This document shows positions 1-10,054 of a stretch of 64,000 nucleotides of DNA, one piece after another. Numbering within the stretch: the first letter of the stretch is position 1; each line of letters opens with the position of its first letter. Made by a program: the position numbers and the translations under genes. Below the pieces are notes generated by a model that worked only from the letters and a program-made list of their open reading frames with translations, was not told where the DNA came from and searched no databases. The DNA comes from Mytilisepta virgata (Eukaryota > Mollusca > Bivalvia > Mytilida > Mytilidae): assembly GCA_028015205.1 (NCBI GenBank), contig CM051520.1, positions 65,976,694-66,040,693 of the forward strand, written 5' to 3'.

Positions 1-420
1 CTATGATAAATTAAGTTTGGCTGTTGCATTATCTTTGTTGACGGCCCAGGTCACTGAACATAACACTGAAAGTGGACCATAGAAGTAGCATTGCCTCTAA
101 AATCTGGTTCCAAATGGCCTATGGTTCTATGTTAAACTAAGTTCGGTTGTGGCAGCCATCCTGGTTTACAGTCCAGGTCATTGCATACATTTCTGAAAGA
201 GGACCACTTAAGAACCATTACTCTAAAGTTTGGTTCCATCTTGCCATGTTGTTTCAAAGAAGATTTTTAAAATCATTACCCTTTTTTCTATTTTTAGTAA
301 CAGCAGCCATGTCAGTTGGAAGTCGGTGATGCTGGACATAAGTTTTGAAAGATGCCACCCAAGGACCATTCCTCCAAAGTTTGGTCCCAACTGGCCCTGA
401 GATTTCAGAGGAGAAGAAAA
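1..420. repeat. Degenerate dispersed/tandem repeat, family 1
   Basis: Phrases of the type 'AAGTTTGGTTCCATCTTGCC' followed by 'TGTTTCAAAGAAGATTTT' recur in diverged form within this stretch and again at 1820-2010 and 2230-2350. Short reading frames here carry no recognisable domain. This is non-coding repeat at the truncated edge of the window. Confidence 0.5.
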
Positions 421-2683
421 CGATGAAGTGATGGCAATACCTCACAAGATCTGTGAGCAAAAAAGGAATAACACGGATTTCCAATTTTGCACTTTTCTAG
501 AAATGCAAAATTTCTCCAATATGTGAGTCCTGTGCAATGCAGGAAAGCACTAAGCATGCAGTCTAAAAAATAAAACAGGCCATTTTGTGGTGACGTGAGC
601 ACAGTTTCCTGGAAAAATCCTCATTGTTGTGGATTGAAACTCCTCTGCATAAAACTGTTTTGCTAGTTCAAAGCATTTTAAAATGAAAAAATTTTCCTCT
701 AATGTATAAGAATGAAGAAATCACTGTTTTAGACTTTCATTGGATTAAAATGGTCTTGCTACTGATGATGAACAGAAAGGAAAATGGGAACAAAATTAAC
801 TCATCAAGGTAAAATTATATACATTTGTTAAAATAAATAGCACAGTGGTAAAAAATTATAACACAGTGACACATGTACCAATATGGTATATAAGCCTGGT
901 GAGAACACTGTGTATATATATGGTTATTTTCTTAGTGGTTTTTGCTGAACATATAACACATGAAAATTATATGTCCAATTTTCCGAGAAAATTATAGAAA
1001 ATTACAAAAACTACAAATTATGCTTTTCCCAAGACACTGTAATTCAATATTATGAAAAATATAATGAATATGAAATATATTGCTTTCAGCTTTTTTTTTT
1101 AGACATTTTCAGTTTTTCACAGAAAAAATAATGCATGTAGTTATGGAAAACTGTCAATTTTATAGAAATTATATTTAATGCATTTAACTAGTAATGTGAA
1201 TTCCTCCCACATATTTATGAGATATAAAAGGATTCTTGGACAGATTAAATTCAAGACAAAATGTTCTCAAGAGTATTAATGAAAATTCTTTTCATCTTCA
1301 AACAGAATTCAAAATGGCTAGGCCGGAGGGTCCAATTAAAAATGTTTGTGCTTATAGGGATTAAGGAATAAGGTGGGTAAGACAGGATTTGTTTTTTTTT
1401 TTGTGTGTTTTTACCAGGTGTAATTTGTTGGTGTGGAAATTAATAATGATTAACCAGGATTTTAGTTATGTCCTGCATTTTGATAAAATAATTCAGCAGT
1501 TACCAAAATTGCTACATTAATGAAAAATTTATTTTGAAGACATCCAAGATATTCTAATAAAAATTCAAAGCTTCAAAACTTTTATTTTATTTTGTTTTAT
1601 TTAATTTTATCTCTTTATTTTTTTTCTTTGGTTTACTGGAAATTAGAATAAAATTTAAAACTAGGCTGTATCGCTCTACTGGATTCAATTTGCCAATCAC
1701 TTACCATAAAAGCAGTAACATAAGGACTAATTGGTTGGTTATTTGGACCAACAGATATTCTTTTATATTAGATTATCTAAAAATAAATATCATTGAAACT
1801 TTACCTCAAAGGGACCATTTCAGCAAACTTTTGTTCCATCTGCCCATGTAGTTTCATAGATTTTAAAATTTTATCCCAGTTTTATCTATTTTTAGTAACA
1901 GCATAAATGTCGGATGGAAAGTGGGGATGCCTGACACAATATTGGAAGGGACACAAGGACTATTTCGACAAAGCATAGTCCAAATTGACCAAGTAGTTTC
2001 AAAATATATGATCTTTAAAAAAAAGTTTAAGTCAGATGCCTGATACAACAATGGACACCATTTTGGGCCAGGGGAGCTAAAAAACATTTTGTCAAGGAAT
2101 AGACTTTATTTAAGTCTGATGACATATAGATATGGTTTTGGTTCAGAGTATTATCTAATTACACTAAATTCTGCAAAATACAACAAAACAGTTAAAGCAG
2201 ACTTAAAAACTACCATTTTGATCTCTACCAGTGCTCTTGGTTACTGGATATACATGTAATTCTGAAAGAGGACCAACTAATTATGGACATGCCTAAAAGT
2301 CTGGTAAAAATTTTATAAAAATTGGTTCATTGTTTTGAAGGAGATTAAATGTAAAACTTTGCAGACAGATGACCAATTCAGAAGTATTTTTTTTTCATTT
2401 GGTTTTGAATGTGCACTTGTCTAATAGCCCTTTACCTATCCAGACAAGGGAGCTTTCTATTGGTTAAATCAAGAAAATATGCAGCTTTGGAACACTTGCT
2501 TCAGGTTACTGTTTCCTGCTGTTAAGACATTGCTAACATGTGCAAGTTTGGTGCATCATTTATGTAAAAGATTATTATTTGACCAAGTTTCTAATTCTAA
2601 GACTTTCTGCACTAAAATTCAGATTACTTGATCCAAATCAAAGAAGCAAATCAATGTCCTAATTTAAATTCACATATATTTAG
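421..2683. other. AT-rich sequence without a supported gene
   Basis: Mostly A/T-rich with homopolymer runs. The part from 1800 to 2090 is another diverged copy of the repeat at the window start. No splice-bounded coding segment that I trust; one weak possibility near 1687-1735 is listed under rejected items. Confidence 0.5.
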
Positions 2684-2777
2684 CATAAAATATAATTGGC
2701 CAATTTATTCCTTTATCATAAAATATAATCGGCCAATTTATTCCTTTATCATAAAATAAAATCAGCCAATTTATTCT
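2684..2777. repeat. 33-bp tandem repeat, three copies
   Basis: Units begin at 2684, 2717 and 2750, each starting CATAAAATA and containing GGCCAATTTATTCCTTTAT or a close variant; the third is truncated. The units differ by only a few substitutions. Confidence 0.85.
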
Positions 2778-2907
2778 ATCGTTGACAATTTGAACATCGT
2801 CAGAATTCTCTTAATTTTCCATGTTAGACAGAAACAATCAAATCATTTTGTAACAAAATCCCAAATCAATGAAATAAAAAGAAGTTGCAGAAATGAATCT
2901 TGGCAAA

Positions 2908-2980
2908 TTAAGTTATTTCCTTGTCTTTAGAAGTTGACTTGAATGTTCTAAAGGCCTTACGGAATGTCACATAGACAGTA
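2908..2980 (-). other. Possible 3'-terminal coding exon, gene unknown
   Basis: On the minus strand a strong acceptor (TTTTGTTTTGCAG) precedes an open frame reading TVYVTFRKAFRTFKS and a few more residues, then TAA at 2910-2908. It has a moderately protein-like composition and lies downstream, in Gemin5 orientation, of the last Gemin5 exon I can place. It could be a terminal exon of Gemin5 or of another gene, but no connecting exons are visible and similarity to a known Gemin5 C-terminus is too weak to rely on. Confidence 0.18.
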
Positions 2981-3182
2981 CTGCAAAACAAAAATACAGA
3001 AAGAGATGATTTGACATTTTCCCATCGGGGAAATCAGGAATTTATGGTATATAAATTGCTAAAAGTGTCCCTGATATTAATATTTATGGTACCTCAGTGC
3101 AATTTTTCTTTCCTTTTACATTTTGCATGCAATCTTTATATTTACAAGAATTCCACCATGAATATCGTTTAAAAGGGAATGT

Positions 3183-3448
3183 ATATTTGCATGAAATTTT
3201 CTTGTTGAAATAAATACAGTAAACCTCCTATTATGATGCCAACTATGAATGAAAGAAATTTTCCTTTATCAATGAGTTACTCATCCACACATCTGTCAAT
3301 CTGACCTACTGAACATGCAAACAAATGACTGGATTTTTTTTGTCAGAGAACCAGGTTTAAAATTTTTTTTCTTTTTTTATAAACTCTAAAAACAGTTAAA
3401 GCCTAAATCATGATGTGATCTTGTCCACATTAAACACTGAGTAAATTT
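3183..3448. repeat. 266-bp direct repeat, copy 1 (copy 2 at 8538-8808)
   Basis: From ATATTTGCATGAAATTTTCT to TAAACACTGAGTAAATTT this stretch is nearly identical, apart from scattered substitutions and small indels, to 8538-8808 in the same orientation. The copies are 5.35 kb apart. Ends do not look like TG...CA LTRs. Confidence 0.85.
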
Positions 3449-3699
3449 TTCTTGGTGGATCAGTGTACTTGATTTTCTTCCTATTTGGTACTTAACTTCA
3501 AGACCAGAAAAGCAAGCTCACTGCTATTCTGTTATTATCATTTAAACATTAAATTCTGTGATCCTCTTGTATATCTCAAACTGATAAATTTTTTCATGTA
3601 ATCTATCTATGTACAAGACTGACTGAATATTGTTTTTTAAGAGATAACTTAATTTCTATTGTATGACTAGAACTAAACCAGAACTGTGAGTGACCTCAC

Positions 3700-4571
3700 T
3701 GAGTGATACCCCCTGCTTGCAATACTATGAATGTTCAAACTTGAGACTACAACTGTATAAAGTGTAATAAAAATCCAATAAGCCGCTTAGGAGTTGCACT
3801 TACAAGCTTTAAACATGTAAAACCCTTAAGTTGGATTATCTAGCTTTGCAAGCATCCGGCGATAATTATCTTGCTTCTTGCACATATGGGACAAGCCGCG
3901 CAATTGTTTTCCTGTTACAGAAGTCATGAAATAATAGGCTGCCATTAAGTCTGTACGTTTCGTTGAAACATGGGAGATGGCTCAAAACGATCGCCATACA
4001 CTGGCACATATCCAGTTAAATTTTCAGGGTATGAAGTCAGTCTACTTTTTCCGGAATTTTGAGAAATCACGAGCCACGGTAAAAAAGTCTCCTTCCGCAA
4101 AGTAAAATGTACCTCTTTCATGCTCTCCATGTAGAATAAAAAGTTTTATTTAATTAATCCTTTCAATATTTCTATGTCAAATGCCTCAGGTAAATACAAG
4201 TTATAATGGTCCGTTTTGTTACAGTAGGTCCATATATCATGGTGCAATTATAATTTTTTTTATGGAATTCTTTCGTATCCCTCAGGTCAAAGTTCATTGC
4301 AGGTCTTGAGCCATCTACATAAAGTTTCATCAAAATCCATTGAACGGTTTAGGAGGAGTTGCGCTTACAAGCTTAAAACTTGTAAAACTCTTAAGTTGGA
4401 TTATCTGCCTTTGCAAGCATCCGACGATAATTATCTTGCTTCATGCACATCTTCATATGATGCCCAACCTTCAGCATGTGTTCATATAAAGTTTCATCAA
4501 CATCCATTGAACAGTTTAGGAGGAGTTATGCTTACAACGTACATGGACGGATGGACGACGGACAAGGTGAT
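3700..4571. repeat. GGACGGAC-type interspersed repeat, partial copies
   Basis: Two diverged copies of a segment containing GGAGTTGCGCTTACAAGCTT and TGCAAGCATCCGGCGATAAT occur near 3785-3900 and 4345-4450. The second ends in the GGACGGATGGACGACGGACA-like tract at 4541-4570. The same family recurs at 50558-50773, where both ends are intact. An apparent 106-codon frame at 4297-4617 is just a reading through this repeat. Confidence 0.7.
3945..4130 (-). CDS. Unassigned 61-codon open frame (possible exon or gene fragment)
   Basis: A minus-strand frame with protein-like, non-repetitive composition, better in GC than its surroundings: it opens MESMKEVHFTLRKETFLPWL and includes NLTGYVPVYGDRFEPSPMF before a stop. 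An in-frame TAA lies just upstream of the ATG, so no earlier coding in this frame. The Gly-Tyr-Val-Pro motif is reminiscent of short motifs in small ciliary microtubule-inner proteins, but that is only a resemblance. It sits between two copies of an interspersed repeat, so it may be a captured or stranded fragment. Function unknown. Confidence 0.25.
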   Translation of the reverse strand: MESMKEVHFTLRKETFLPWLVISQNSGKSRLTSYPENLTGYVPVYGDRFEPSPMFQRNVQT

Positions 4572-4572
4572 T

Positions 4573-6272
4573 CCCGACATTGCAAGTCAAAGGAAAATGT
4601 GTTTAAAGAAATTGTAATGGTCAGGTGATAATTTGTCTGAAAAATCTCATGCATGTCATTCAAGCATAAATCTGTGTCCAAGGCGAGCTGACAGGTCTGA
4701 GACTGGTATGTACCCACCAAAAACTATCTATAGACCAAAAATGGTGGGTCTACATATAATACATTTATAACATTTGTTGAGAAATGGAATTATTTGTAAA
4801 AATGAGACAAGATTCACTCAAGCCTAAAGCCTGATGTCAATTTGGATATAGGTATTACAGCTACAGAAAAATGGACTCAATCATGAAAATGTGACTCAAG
4901 TCTGAAATTCAAGTCAAGGTCTCAGACAGCCATGTATCCATCAAGCACTATTTATTGACCAAATGTATTGCAGTTGCTGAAAATGGATATTATCCCAAAA
5001 CAAGTCAGTCAAGCATGAAATAGAGGTCAAAGGTAAGGTGTCAGATGTTAAAGTGGTATACACCCACTTAAAGAACTTCTATCAACCAAATACTGTGGGT
5101 CTCGTTACAAATGTAGTACAGTTGCTGAGAAATAGACTAAATCATGAAAATGTATATTATTTCACTCAAGCATGAAATTCAGGTCAATTTTCAGCTGACA
5201 GGTGTTAGACTCGCATGTATCCACTAAGAACAACCTACAGACCAAATATGATGGGCCTAGGTAATACAGTTGCTGAGAAATGGACTTAATCTCAAAAATG
5301 TAACACAAGTCACTCAAGCATGAAATTGAGGCCAGGGTCCAGAGACAGTTAGTCTGGCATATTTCCACTAAGAACTACATGTATCTATTGACCAAATATG
5401 GTGGGTCTAGGTATTAAAGTTGCTGAGAAATGGACCAACTCTCGAAAATGTAACAAAGTCACTCAAGCATGAAATTGAGGTCAAAGTCCAGAGACAGGTG
5501 TCAGACTTGCATGTACCCCTAAGAACTATCAATACACCAAACACAGTGGGTCTAGGTATAACAGTTGCTGAAAAATCGACTTAATCAAGAAACTTGAATG
5601 AAAGTCACTCAACCATGAAATTGAAGTCAAGGTCCCGAGACAAGTGTCAGATTGGCATGTACCCACCAAGAACTATCAATAGATCAAATACGGTGGGTCT
5701 AGGTATTACAGTTTCAGAAAAATGGACTTAATTGCGAAAATGTGACCCAGTTCACTCAAGCATGAAATTGAGGTCAAGGTCAAACGGCATGTCTCAGACT
5801 GACATGTACCCACCAAGAACTATCTATTGACCAAATATGGTGGGTCTAGGTGTTCTAGTTGCTGAGAAATGGACTTAACCACGAAAATGTGACAAAGTCA
5901 CTCAAGCATGAAATTGCGGTCAAGGTCCCAAGCCAGGTGTCAGACTGGCATGTACCCACTAAGAACTATCTATAGACCAAATATGGTTGGCCTTACTATT
6001 ACAGTTGCTGAGAAATGGATTTAACCAATAAAATTAGACACAGATTTCACATTTATGTTTATAAAGTCAGTGAACCATGAAAATGAGGTCAGGGTCACAA
6101 GACAAGCGGCAAACCTTATATGATAAGCTATCTGTGGACCATATATCTTACTTGTAGGTATTATATTTGCAAAGTTATTAAAGTTTTTAAAAAGTTTATG
6201 CCGATGTCGCCGCCGCCGGAAAGTAACACCTGTATCTTGCCTTCATGCCTTTTTGTCTCAGGCAAGACAAAA
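4573..6272. repeat. Interspersed element with ~147-bp internal tandem array (copy A)
   Basis: The phrase ACTCAAGCATGAAATTGAGG recurs at about 5164, 5312, 5461, 5607, 5754 and 5900, spacings 146-149 bp, with more diverged units on the left, giving roughly nine to ten units. Each contains CAGACTGGCATGTACCCACC, GGTGGGTCTAGGTATTACAG and TTGCTGAGAAATGGACTTAA in variant forms. The right end changes to a GCCGCCGCCG tract at about 6207 and then the CAGGCAAGACAAAAT terminus. A reverse-oriented copy lies at 46964-49144. The left end is truncated against a GGACGGAC-type repeat. Confidence 0.92.
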
Positions 6273-6358
6273 TTATGTGTGGTTCCGGTTACCCTACCTA
6301 CCCTAAAGATTTTTTGGACATTTTTCAATAAGCACTGTTAATGTCAGAACGTCTGTTA

Positions 6359-7295
6359 GTCCAGTCAAACTAAGTTTTAACCTCAAACTAATTGCAACAG
6401 AAAATGTTTTAGTTCTAATCTATAGCATTAAGCCTCAAATATACACAGAAAAAAGTCCCATAAGATCTAACTTGAGGAAAACTCAAAATCAGCATTTTTT
6501 ATTTCCTATGGAAATTAACATTGGAAAGGGGAGATAACTCCGCAAAAATTAGTCTTTTTTGTTAGTTTTTGGTTGATTTTCTTAAAATTCATGTAAAGTA
6601 TGATACTTTGATGGGGTTATAAGTTCGTATTTGACTATATTACATAATCTTCTGCTCATGAAATGTACAAAACCGAAGTGTTATGGGTATTTTTATTTTT
6701 TTTTGCACATTTTTCATTAAAGAAATTGCAAATTTGTGGCTTTGTGACCATTTTGAAAAAATAATGTGAAAATTTGGTATTGTTTATATCTGTAAATTAT
6801 ATTTGTTCAGCATCTACCTTGTTCAAAAAAACTTTAAACCACAAAAAGAAGAATATATGCTTAATCATTTTAATTAAATTTGAGATTCTTTACCTTGACA
6901 TGTTGAAAAATTTAATAAATGGTCAACTAATGAATTACGAAATCTAGGTTGTAGCTTGATAAAAGATATGAAAACACCTTTGGAGTTGTTTGTTATACTC
7001 TAAAGACGGCTAAAATATCAAGAATCAATACATTCTGCTGAATAGAAGCGATAAAGTTATAATTTTGTATCAATTTTTATTGATATTTCTGCCTTTTTTG
7101 CAGAGTTATCTCCCATTTTCAATGCAAATCTCAAAAGGAATTTTAAAATCGTGATTTTTTAGTCTTCCTCAAGTTAGATTTTGTTGGACTTTTTTCTGTG
7201 TATATTTGGGGTATAATGCTAAAGATTAAAACTTAAAAATCTTCTTTTGCAATTACTTTAAAGTTAAGGTAAAATTTATGCTAGATTGACTGGAC
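6359..7295. mobile_element. ~937-bp non-autonomous element with long terminal inverted repeats
   Basis: The left arm (from GTCCAGTCAAACTAAGTTTT through TACACAGAAAAAAGTCC to GGGGAGATAACTCCGCAAAA) is repeated inverted, with scattered differences, from about 7095 to 7295. Arms are roughly 200 bp. TA dinucleotides flank both ends (6357-6358 and 7296-7297), which would fit a TA-target (Tc1/mariner-like) mobiliser; that superfamily assignment is inferred. No transposase frame inside. Confidence 0.85.
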
Positions 7296-7824
7296 TATGT
7301 ACCATAGACTGTATGTTAAAAAATAAAATTTTTAAATAAAAAAAAGTCCCTACCTACCTTTCCTATTTTTTATCTTGTTGTCTTAAGTTCATTTTCTTGA
7401 ATTTGAGATTCAAAGATTTGGAATTTTATCTATTAATGAAAACAAAAACCTTATAGTAAGTGTTTTGTCCAAACATGCAAGGACCAACCAACTTATTTCT
7501 ACTTTTCCTGAACAAAAATAAACTAATGGATGAGATACCAAGAATTCAAAAATTTGATTTGTTTTTATTCAGGAACCCCTTTTATTACAATCAACACATA
7601 AAATGAAATATCCAACCGATCTGTACATTCCACACAAATTCTTGACTAATATGTATTTGAGCAGAAGAGTAACTCTTCTCTGCTAAAATTGTTCAGTCAT
7701 ATTATAGTATAAAACTCCAACAAAATCCAAGACAGAAATGAGAGTTTTTTCCCCTTAGTTTTGTATTTGTGTTTTACAACATTCAAATCCAGTGTGGAAA
7801 ATGGAAATCAAACAATCATGCAAA

Positions 7825-8129
7825 GTATACCCCCACTCTTTTTTAATTTTGAAAATTGGGAAAACATACTTGAAAAGTTTGACGAAAAATTTCATGTAAA
7901 ATTTGTAAGTATCGGCAAACAGGAAGTGGTTCCTTGACAGACCTGAAAATAGGACAGACGATACAACTCATGGTCATAAAGCAACAGGCCAAATATCAAA
8001 ACATTCCGTTGCACAGAAGCCGAGATAAGTGTGACAAAAAGTTTCAGTTTGAACGGATGGACGGACAGATGGACGGACAAGGTGGATCCAGTATACCATC
8101 CACTCCAGAGAGTGGGCCCCGGGGGTATA
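7825..8129. repeat. Interspersed repeat ending in GTATACCCCC / GGGGGTATAA
   Basis: Begins GTATACCCCCACTCTTTT and ends AGAGTGGGCCCCGGGGGTAT, giving inverted termini. It contains the GGACGGACAGATGGACGGAC tract close to the right end, as in the related copy at 50558-50773. The small frames through it are repeat reading frames. Confidence 0.75.
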
Positions 8130-8537
8130 ATATTATATTCACATGAATATCAAAATCAATTATAAAGTAGAATTTAGTTGATATGGGAATTGCATGTGCC
8201 ATCCACTTCCTGTTTTTATATGGAATTTACATGAAGAAGATAACAACATATGACTATTTTAGTAGATCCAATATTCAACAGAGACCCATCAATGTTCTAA
8301 ACTTTCTTATTAGAATCATATAACTGACAATTTATAAAGAATGCAATACAAAGTTTGCCATTTCTGATATAATCTTCATTAAAAGAACCGTCTTAACTTT
8401 ATGGGGATTAATGTATTCAGAGAGTTACATAATTCTACAATCATTTTTAATTAAAGTTTCATCAATTTTTTTAGCAATTACCGGTATTGTCTTCAAGCCA
8501 TCAAACCATAACATAATTATTGATCATGCTGGAGTGC

Positions 8538-8808
8538 ATATTTGCATGAAATTTTCTTGTTGAAATAAATACAGTAAACCTCCTATTATGATGCAAACTC
8601 TGAATGAAAGAAATTTTCCTTTATCAATGTTTAGAGTTACTCATCCACACATCTGTCAATCTGCCCTACTAACCATGCAAACAAATGACTGGATTTTTTT
8701 TTGGTTGGAGAACCAAGTTAAAAATTTCTAATTTTTTTATAAACTCTAAAAACATTTAAAGCCTAAATCATTATGTTATCTTGTCCACATTAAACACTGA
8801 GTAAATTT
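8538..8808. repeat. 266-bp direct repeat, copy 2 (copy 1 at 3183-3448)
   Basis: Same orientation as copy 1; includes ACTGGATTTTTTTTTGG and AACTCTAAAAACATTTAAAGC in place of the copy-1 variants. A short piece of the same family (CTCTAAAAACAGTTAAA) also appears near 11090. Confidence 0.85.
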
Positions 8809-9084
8809 GTGTTGAAGTCAATGAAATATTCTCTGTTGCACCAACAAACTGATATAAATAACACTTGAACTTAGCATGGAAGTGTTTTCCAGGTGACGAG
8901 AAATAACTTTCATGGAAACCATGGAAACCATATAAGAATTATTTCAAGTGAAGTGAAGACTTTTAAAAGTTTCAGATGACAAAAGCATATGCCAGTACAA
9001 TGTAGAAACTTTGTTTGGTATGGTTTATTGAGGTTATACACACAACTGGTTATTATAGTAACTAGAATACTGACAATGTCAGAA

Positions 9085-9577
9085 AGAGCCCCGCCGGCTT
9101 GTGTGATTGAACTCATGGGAATCAAAAACACTTCAAAATCTAGTTGCGATTTCATACATTCATTTTATCTATCAAAAAGCATGAAGCTAAATTCTCAAAA
9201 TTTGCCTTTTTTCCCCAAAAAGCGTTTCCCAATTTTCCTTAAATTCAAAAGGAACCTTTCTTTGATCATGTCCAACACTGTATAAAATCTATGAAAATTT
9301 GTGAAGCCAATCTTAAGTTATCATACGACATAATGTTAATTCTCCAAATATGCATTTTTTCATATAAAAACTAAGTTTTTCCCAAAAATTGTTGTCCGAT
9401 TTTCCTCAAAACCGAAAGGGACCTTCCTTTGGTCAAGTCCAATATTGTGTATATAAATCATAAAAATCCGTGAAGGCAATCTTAAGTTATCGTACGACAA
9501 AGGAAATCCTGACCGACAGACGGACAGACAAGACTGATTACTATAGGGCGGCCGCCATGTCCCATGGCGGGGCCCTA
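9085..9577. repeat. Interspersed repeat with GAGCCCCGCC / GGCGGGGCCCT termini
   Basis: Short inverted termini GAGCCCCGCCGGC and GGCGGGGCCCT bound the element. The interior holds two similar units beginning AATTCTCAAAATTTGCC (9189) and AATTCTCCAAATATGC (9338), about 149 bp apart. A GACGGACAGACAAG tract precedes the right terminus, matching the architecture of other GGACGGAC-type repeats here. Confidence 0.7.
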
Positions 9578-9725
9578 ATAATGGTTATTTTGAGGATTTA
9601 TCAATGTGTAAACTTGGGTGATTCACTCACAAACTAAATTAAGTGCAAAGGACTTTATGCAAAGTTTGTGAGTAATAAGCCCGAGTTTTCACATTGATAA
9701 ATTCCGTAAAAATAACTTTTATTAC
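9578..9725. mobile_element. Foldback element
   Basis: TAATGGTTATTTTGAGGATT...TCACTCACAAACT on the left is mirrored by AGTTTGTGAGTAATAAGC...AAAATAACTTTTATTA on the right, arms of about 60 bp with mismatches, loop around 9640-9660. No coding content. It abuts the preceding repeat. Confidence 0.75.
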
Positions 9726-9941
9726 TATATTATAATTCCAAAGTAATGCAGAAATGTGACGTTTTCCATTTGAAATTAACTTTTTCCTTATGTACTATAT
9801 TGCATGCGTACGTATTCATAAGCTCGACGTCATGAAAGGAATTTATCAAGTTATAAACTTTTTACCAATGCAGAAAAACTGCCAATGCTTGCCAATAAAG
9901 AAAAATATTGGTTCATTGCTTTGGAGGAGATTAAAATGTTG

Positions 9942-10054
9942 AACACATCGCGCTGCATGCTGGATTTAAGGTCACACCCACAGTGTTGACAGGATAGTGA
10001 TTGTTGGTAGTTTTGACAATGGCCTGGACCACTTGGTCACAGTGGCTCCACTGA
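9942..10054 (-). repeat. Decayed SINE head (same family as 27801-28066)
   Basis: CAGTGTTGACAGGATAGTGA and CTGGACCACTTGGTCACAGT match, with many substitutions, the tRNA-like head of the SINE copies at 27.9, 31.4 and 56.0 kb. Both promoter boxes are damaged. Confidence 0.55.

Noticed and set aside
1687..1735. Possible minus-strand exon reading ISVGPNNQPISPYVTAFM before a GTAAGTG donor
   Set aside because: The donor is good but the only acceptor in frame (ATATAAAAG) lacks a pyrimidine tract and no neighbouring exon or family match supports it.
4297..4617. 106-codon plus-strand frame
   Set aside because: Runs through a GGACGGAC-type repeat and into copy A of the 147-bp element; not a protein family.
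3183..8808. LTR retrotransposon with 266-bp LTRs
   Set aside because: No TG...CA ends, no primer-binding site or polypurine tract, and no gag/pol remnants between the copies.
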